A stretch of 10,714 nucleotides of DNA from Roseovarius sp. UBA6217 (GTDB lineage Bacteria > Pseudomonadota > Alphaproteobacteria > Rhodobacterales > Rhodobacteraceae): the NCBI GenBank assembly GCA_002421985.1, contig DISF01000088.1, forward strand, positions 199 to 10,912. The letters are read 5' to 3'. The notes under the pieces are model-generated. The model worked only from the letters and a program-made list of their open reading frames with translations. It had not been told where the DNA came from and did not search any database. Position 1 is the first letter of the stretch. The number at the start of each line of letters is the position of its first letter. The position numbers and the translations under genes are program-made. Below are positions 7,514 through 10,714 of the stretch, in pieces.

Positions 7514-7732
7514 ATGGCCAAGGAAGACACGCTCGAATTTCCCGGTGTCGTCAAGGAACTCCTGCCGAACGCGACATTCAGGGTCGAGCTTGAGAACGGC
7601 CATGAAATCATCGCGCATACGGCAGGAAAAATGCGCAAGAACCGTATCCGCGTTCTTGCGGGCGACAAGGTTCAGGTGGAAATGACGCCCTATGATCTGA
7701 GCAAGGGCCGGATCAACTATCGCTTCAAGTAA
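7514..7732 (+). CDS. infA: Translation initiation factor IF-1
   Basis: 72 residues beginning MAKEDTLEFPGVVKELLPNA and ending in SKGRINYRFK: the full length and conserved ends of bacterial IF-1, a single S1-like OB-fold that binds the 30S A-site during initiation with IF-2 and IF-3. The internal AGKMRKNRIRVLAGDKV stretch is characteristic. The start at 7514 is fixed by family length and by AAGGAG 5 bases upstream; an in-frame GTG-type extension to 7493 would add seven unconserved residues and run into the leader hairpin. It is the first gene of a compact housekeeping operon, with maf 10 bases downstream. Identification is essentially certain. Confidence 0.98.
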   Translation: MAKEDTLEFPGVVKELLPNATFRVELENGHEIIAHTAGKMRKNRIRVLAGDKVQVEMTPYDLSKGRINYRFK

Positions 7733-7742
7733 GCGCGTCCCG

Positions 7743-8321
7743 ATGCAACTGATCCTCGGATCGGGCAGCCCCCGGCGCCGCGACCTGTTGGCGCAGCTAG
7801 GGGTGGTGCCTGATGCGATTCGCCCCCCCGAAATCGACGAGACCCCGCGCAAGGGAGAATTGCCCCGCCCCTATTGCGCGCGCATGGCGCGTGAAAAGGC
7901 CGCAGCCACCGAGGCAAGCGCGGATGACATCGTGCTTGCAGCCGATACCACCGTGGCGATGGGCCGCCGCATCCTCGGCAAGCCCGAGAGCGCGGGTGAG
8001 GCGGCGCAGTTTCTTCATGCGCTGTCGGGGCGGCGCCACCGGGTCATAACCGCCGTGGCGGTGCGCCGGGGCGCGCAGCTTTGGGAGCGTGACGTGCTGA
8101 GCGCGGTCAAGCTCAAGCGCCTCTCGGACGAGGAAATCAACGCCTATCTCGCCTCGGGCGAATGGCAGGGCAAAGCCGGTGGCTACGGGATTCAGGGCAT
8201 GGCGGGCGCGTTCGTGCCGTGGATCTCCGGCTCTTTCACCGGCATCGTCGGCTTGCCGCTTGCGGAAACCACGGGCCTCTTGCAGGCCGCAGGCTATCCC
8301 CTCTGGAAGGAGCGATCATGA
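7743..8321 (+). CDS. Maf-family nucleoside triphosphate pyrophosphatase (YhdE-like)
   Basis: 192 residues, normal Maf length. The phosphate-binding N-terminal motif is LILGSGSPRRRDLL, the conserved EID segment is PPEIDETP, the catalytic-base region is VLAADTTV (D68), and the C-terminal signature is GKAGGYGIQG followed by GSFTGIVGLPL. The KAGxYGIQG form matches the YhdE subgroup (dTTP/UTP pyrophosphatases) rather than the YceF subgroup. It would hydrolyse non-canonical or pyrimidine NTPs to NMP and PPi as a house-cleaning enzyme. It follows infA by 10 bases without a clear ribosome site, suggesting translational coupling, and its stop overlaps the next start in ATGA. Confidence 0.94.
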   Translation: MQLILGSGSPRRRDLLAQLGVVPDAIRPPEIDETPRKGELPRPYCARMAREKAAATEASADDIVLAADTTVAMGRRILGKPESAGEAAQFLHALSGRRHRVITAVAVRRGAQLWERDVLSAVKLKRLSDEEINAYLASGEWQGKAGGYGIQGMAGAFVPWISGSFTGIVGLPLAETTGLLQAAGYPLWKERS

Positions 8322-9337
8322 CCACCATAGCCCTCGATCATCTGGCGGGGCGCGAAGCGGCGGCGCTGCTGATTGGCGGGCGGCTGGAGGATCTGTTGAT
8401 CGACAGCGACGCGCCGCGCACCGGCACGATTTATCGCGCGATCGCCGATCGCCCCGTGAAGGGGCAGGGCGGGCTGTTCCTGCGCACGCCCGATGGCAAT
8501 GCCTTTCTGCGGCAGATCAAGGGCATCGCCCCCGGTCAGGCGCTTCTGGTGCAGGTCACCGGCCATGCCGAGCCGGGCAAGGCGATCCCGGTCACCACCC
8601 GCATCCTGTTCAAGAGCCGCTATGCCATTGTCACCCCCGACGCGCCCGGCCTCAACATCTCGCGCGCGATCAAGGGCGACGAAGAGCGCGTGCGCCTGCA
8701 CGAGATCGCCCGCGACGCGATGGACACAAGCGGCATGGGGCTGATCCTGCGCTCGGCCTGCGCGGGCGCGGATGATAACGAAATCGCCGCCGATATTGCG
8801 CAGATGCGCGCGCTGGCCGAAACCGTGCTTGGCGACAGCGACGGGCAAGGGCCGGAAAAGCTCGTGGACGGGGACGGCCCCCATGCCCGCGCGTGGCGCG
8901 ACTGGCCCCTCCCCGAGGAGCTGAGCCGCGAGCCGGGCTGTTTCGCAGAGCTGGGCGTTCTGGAGCAGATCGACGCGCTTTGTGAGCCAGAGGTGGCGCT
9001 GCCCGGCGGGGCGAGCGCCTTTATCGAGCCGACGCGCGCGCTTGTCGCCGTGGATGTGAATACCGGCCCCGACACCAGCCCCGCCGCCGGGCTCAAGGCC
9101 AATATCGCGCTGGCACGCGAATTGCCCCGGCAATTGCGGCTGCGCGGCCTTGGCGGGCAGATCGCGCTCGATCTTGCCCCCATGCCCAAGAAGGACCGCC
9201 GCATCTTCGAGGATACGTTGCGCGCCGCCTTTCGCCGCGACGAGGTCGAGACGATCCTCGCGGGATGGACGCCGCTTGGCCATTACGAATTGCAGCGCCA
9301 GCGCGCGCGCCTGCCGCTCGCCGGTGCGCTGCGATGA
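8318..9337 (+). CDS. Ribonuclease E/G family protein, short form lacking the Zn-link
   Basis: 339 residues from ATG 8318, which has AAGGAG 5-6 bases upstream and overlaps the maf stop. A longer in-frame start at 8162 lies inside maf and is not credible. The N-terminal third resembles a reduced S1 region (GTIYRAIADRP...GKAIPVTTRILF). The catalytic half has both metal-binding aspartates: D246 in VAVDVNTG and D285 in IALDLAPM, with RQLRLRGLGGQ between, as in the RNase E DNase-I-like domain. The protein ends soon after WTPLGHYELQRQRAR, before the CPxC Zn-link and small domain found in E. coli RNase E and RNase G, so the usual tetramer contact is absent. Likely role: endonucleolytic RNA processing; a larger RNase E probably exists elsewhere in the genome. 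Confidence 0.9.
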   Translation: MTTIALDHLAGREAAALLIGGRLEDLLIDSDAPRTGTIYRAIADRPVKGQGGLFLRTPDGNAFLRQIKGIAPGQALLVQVTGHAEPGKAIPVTTRILFKSRYAIVTPDAPGLNISRAIKGDEERVRLHEIARDAMDTSGMGLILRSACAGADDNEIAADIAQMRALAETVLGDSDGQGPEKLVDGDGPHARAWRDWPLPEELSREPGCFAELGVLEQIDALCEPEVALPGGASAFIEPTRALVAVDVNTGPDTSPAAGLKANIALARELPRQLRLRGLGGQIALDLAPMPKKDRRIFEDTLRAAFRRDEVETILAGWTPLGHYELQRQRARLPLAGALR

Positions 9338-9516
9338 CCTGCCCGATCTGCGGCAAGGCGATGGTGCCGCGCTACCGCCCGTTCTGTTCGCGCCGCTGCG
9401 CCGATATCGACCTCGGCAAATGGGTCTCCGAGAGCTATCGCGTGCCGTCATACGATCCCGAGGACATGGCCGAGGCTGCGGAAGCGGCGGAAATCGAGGC
9501 ACAAAAACCGCACTGA
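9334..9516 (+). CDS. yacG: YacG-type zinc protein (DNA gyrase inhibitor family)
   Basis: 60 residues with a treble-clef-like zinc site, C3-P-I-C6 then C18-S-R-R-C22, followed by the family hallmark ADIDLGKWVSESYRVP and an acidic alanine/glutamate-rich tail. E. coli YacG binds GyrB and blocks DNA binding by gyrase; that role is transferred by family. The start codon overlaps the RNase E/G stop in ATGA, so it is translationally coupled and is the last protein gene of the infA operon. The start at 9334 is preferred because it puts the CPxC motif at the N-terminus as in the family. A longer in-frame start at 9265 would lie inside the RNase gene. Confidence 0.94.
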   Translation: MTCPICGKAMVPRYRPFCSRRCADIDLGKWVSESYRVPSYDPEDMAEAAEAAEIEAQKPH

Positions 9517-9592
9517 AATCATCCGAAGCCTCTGGACAGCCCGCCCGTGCTCGCCTAAGAACTGCCCACCCGAGGGCAAGCCCCTCACCCGT

Positions 9593-9667
9593 GCCCGGGT
9601 AGCTCAGGGGTAGAGCAGTGGATTGAAAATCCTCGTGTCGGTGGTTCGATTCCGCCCCCGGGCACCA
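9593..9667 (+). tRNA. tRNA-Phe (anticodon GAA)
   Basis: 75 bases including an encoded CCA end. The acceptor stem is GCCCGGG/CCCGGGC with discriminator A. The D arm is GCTC/GAGC, the anticodon loop TTGAAAA reads GAA, and the T arm is GGTGG-TTCGATT-CCGCC. The anticodon stem (GTGGA/TCCTC) contains one T-T mismatch at positions 28-42. It lies 76 bases after yacG, and a small TGCCC/GGGCA hairpin (9563-9578) separates them. The sharp drop in G+C immediately after its 3' end marks it as a likely integration site for the accessory DNA that follows. Confidence 0.97.
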
Positions 9668-9734
9668 CTAAAACCCAATTAAAACAAATGCTTGATCAGA
9701 TTCCGTTGCCTCGCATCAGGGCAAGTCTCGTTGT

Positions 9735-9753
9735 GGGTATCACTCGGGTATCA
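9735..9753 (+). repeat. Tandem 8-base direct repeat GGGTATCA, 11-base period
   Basis: GGGTATCA occurs at 9735-9742 and again at 9746-9753, so the copies are one helical turn apart. This is about 70 bases after the tRNA-Phe 3' end, in the gene-poor stretch. Phased short repeats can be protein sites such as recombinase arm sites, but two copies can also be chance. Confidence 0.4.
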
Positions 9754-9826
9754 TCCAGCACCCAGCGACCTGCTACTGAATCTGCGCGAAAAGGAACGAA
9801 AAAAGAACTTGGCGGCCCTTGTGCCC

Positions 9827-9855
9827 TTGGTGCGCCGTCCCCATATATTTAGTAT
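9827..9855 (+). promoter_or_regulatory. Candidate promoter for the RT leader RNA
   Basis: TTGGTG (9827-9832) and TAGTAT (9850-9855) are separated by 17 bases, within the AT-rich patch CCATATATTTAGTATGG. Transcription would start near 9861 and run through the 260-base leader into the reverse transcriptase gene. TATATT at 9844-9849 is an alternative -10 but lacks a well-placed -35. Confidence 0.35.
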
Positions 9856-9859
9856 GGCG

Positions 9860-10115
9860 CTCAATTGGGGGCGTTTCAGTTACGTGTTTAAACTGTCAAG
9901 GCCAGTTTCGCTGCCGGTGCAGATCGCGAGTTCGATCATTCGGGCTCCTCTCGCCAGCCACGCGGGCGGCTTTGCGGCAATCCGGCAATACCACATTGCC
10001 AGATGCTTCACAGTATACACGACCACGTCGAAGACGAACGCACACCGCAGAACGGCGGGGGCGGAGATGTCAAAGGTCGGTGCGTTGACCTGATGCTCTT
10101 GCCCCCTCTCGCGGA
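9860..10115 (+). ncRNA. Putative DRT2-type template ncRNA upstream of the reverse transcriptase
   Basis: The 453 bases between tRNA-Phe and the RT start (9668-10120) contain no convincing protein gene. The part from about 9860 is proposed as the non-coding RNA that DRT2 systems carry directly upstream of the RT. Support in the sequence: a candidate promoter just before it; several short hairpins (GATCG/CGATC at 9922-9937, GGCAAT/ATTGCC at 9984-10000, CGTC/GACG at 10026-10036, AGGTC/GACCT near 10075-10091); ACA triplets at 9993, 10010, 10017 and 10042; and a complete absence of TAA, TAG and TGA in all three forward frames from 9892 to 10085. The 9668-9859 part is AT-richer and shows only the direct repeats and a purine-rich tract. 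Boundaries are guesses; the ncRNA call rests mainly on the RT family assignment. Confidence 0.4.
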
Positions 10116-10120
10116 GGCTG

Positions 10121-10684
10121 ATGGACGACGAGTTCGATTTCACCGCCAAGGATCTCAAGCACTATCCGCATTTTGATGCGCCGATCACGTTGAGGGAAAT
10201 TCGGAACCTTGTCACAGATCGGGAACGGGTTGCGTCCAACTCGTTTTACCCGTTCTTTCTCTATGAGGAGTCGTGGCAGCCATTCCGCTCAATCGATGCG
10301 GCGAAGCCCGACAAGAAGACCCGCCCGATCCGATATGGCGCGCGTCGCGATGCCTACATCTTCGCCTTCTATCGTCGAAAGCTTTCTCGCCTTTATGAGG
10401 CGCGTCTGCATGAACTGGGTATTGAGGATTGCCCCATTGCGTACCGGCAAGTGTTGAAGCCAGGGCGCGGCGGTGGGAAATGCAATATCGACTTCGCCAA
10501 AGATGCCTTCGATGAAGTCGACCGGCTAGGCGATTGTGTCGCCGTCGCTCTCGATATCAAGGGCTATTTTGAGAACTTAGATGTCACATCCCGGAAGGTA
10601 GTATGGCTTCCTCTTGAACAGCTCCGGCTTGAGTTTGTGCCAATCCTTCATCGCCTGCAAGGGCGTTTTACTGCCCAGGGCTGA
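10121..10684 (+). pseudogene. DRT2/UG2-like antiviral reverse transcriptase, cut by an IS element
   Basis: Residues 1-154 are a reverse transcriptase N-terminus: KHYPHFDAPITL, RPIRYGARRDAYIFAFYRR, IAYRQVLKPGRGGGKCNI, FAKDAFDEV, then RT motif A VALDIKGYFENLD with the first catalytic Asp at D145. These blocks closely resemble the DRT2 (UG2) defence reverse transcriptases, single proteins of about 400 residues that act with an upstream template ncRNA. After D154 (base 10582) the sequence becomes the end of an IS element; the frame reads 33 foreign residues and stops at 10682-10684. Motif B, the YxDD motif C and the thumb are missing, so the product cannot polymerise. ATG 10121 is the first start after the stop at 10091, with GGAGG only 3 bases away and partly paired with CCTC at 10105-10108. 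G+C in sampled lines is about 52%, well below the neighbouring operon. RT identity is firm; the DRT2 class is likely but from memory. Confidence 0.82.
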
Positions 10685-10714
10685 TTGCGGGAGTTGCTGG
10701 TTGTAGAGCCAGAC
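10577..10714 (-). CDS. IS481-family transposase, C-terminal 45 residues (partial)
   Basis: On the - strand the frame is open from the window edge and reads VWLYNQQLPQSALGSKTP and then LQAMKDWHKLKPELFKRKPYYLPGCDI before a TAA at 10577-10579. The YNxxxPxSALGxxTP block is the end of the rve/DDE integrase core, just after the catalytic glutamate, and the tail matches IS481-type transposases as I recall them; IS3 family is the main alternative. The stop codon and most of the last codon lie outside the IS, in the interrupted RT gene, so the transposase borrows its stop from the target. The catalytic residues and the other end of the element lie beyond the window. Confidence 0.82.
   Translation of the reverse strand, partial: VWLYNQQLPQSALGSKTPLQAMKDWHKLKPELFKRKPYYLPGCDI
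10582..10714 (-). mobile_element. IS481-family insertion sequence, one end only
   Basis: The terminal sequence begins TGTCACATCCCGGAAGG at 10582, and IS481-family inverted repeats normally start with TGT. The element continues past the window edge; its transposase points toward this end. It inserted in the reverse transcriptase codon for D154 or directly after it. The other inverted repeat and the target duplication, which would repeat bases ending at about 10581, cannot be seen here. Confidence 0.75.

Noticed and set aside
9563..9578. TGCCC/GGGCA hairpin between yacG and tRNA-Phe as a terminator
   Set aside because: Only 5 bp and no T-run; it may equally be a processing structure or chance.
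9692..10093. A 133-codon ORF with a TTG start between tRNA-Phe and the RT
   Set aside because: No ribosome site, no recognisable domain, and both other + frames are equally open across its second half. Better explained as a stop-poor non-coding leader than as a protein gene.
10121..10684. Retron or group II intron as the source of the reverse transcriptase
   Set aside because: No msr/msd-like inverted structure or intron domain V is evident upstream, and the N-terminal blocks resemble DRT2. Not excluded without a search, because most of the RT is missing.
1..10714. CRISPR array
   Set aside because: No regularly spaced repeats of 20 bases or more anywhere in the window.

Overview
The window looks like chromosomal DNA from an alphaproteobacterium of the Rhodobacteraceae (Roseobacter/Paracoccus type). 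The coding regions are GC-rich; sampled 60-base lines in the core genes are about 65-70% G+C. The block infA - maf - RNase E/G - yacG - tRNA-Phe is, from memory, a conserved order in that family. All calls come from reading the sequence and translations; no database was searched.

Region by region. (1) 1-2553: the 3' part of a two-gene ABC export cassette on the + strand, an RbbA/YhiH-like ATPase-permease fusion cut by the window edge, followed by a YhhJ-like ABC-2 permease. (2) 2575-3042: a universal stress protein on the - strand, divergent from (3) 3139-6287: a MarR-type regulator and an EmrA/EmrB-like pump (periplasmic adaptor plus 14-TM MFS protein) whose genes overlap end to end, so probably one self-regulated efflux operon. 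A perfect GTGATATCAC palindrome lies between the divergent genes. (4) 6288-6546: an intergenic region with a long hairpin best read as a - strand terminator, a possible tiny - strand ORF with a strong Shine-Dalgarno, and a 19-base perfect palindrome. (5) 6547-7431: a nitrilase-superfamily amidase. (6) 7514-9516: a tightly packed housekeeping operon (IF-1, Maf, a short RNase E/G, YacG), followed by tRNA-Phe(GAA) at 9593-9667.

Immediately after the tRNA the composition changes: 45% G+C in the line containing the junction, about 52% further on. A 453-base stretch without a conventional gene leads to the first 154 codons of a reverse transcriptase. These codons closely resemble the DRT2 (UG2) antiviral reverse transcriptases. 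The gene is cut inside RT motif A by the end of an IS481-family element whose transposase runs on the - strand out of the window.

This last kilobase is the most interesting part. DRT2 systems carry an upstream non-coding RNA that the RT copies by rolling circle into a concatemeric, nearly endless ORF ('neo'). Here the leader has 194 consecutive bases (9892-10085) with no TAA, TAG or TGA in any of the three forward frames, while the reverse strand has four stops. That is what a template for a stop-free concatemer would look like. I infer a tRNA-associated accessory island carrying a DRT2-like defence system that has been inactivated, perhaps recently, by an IS481 insertion.
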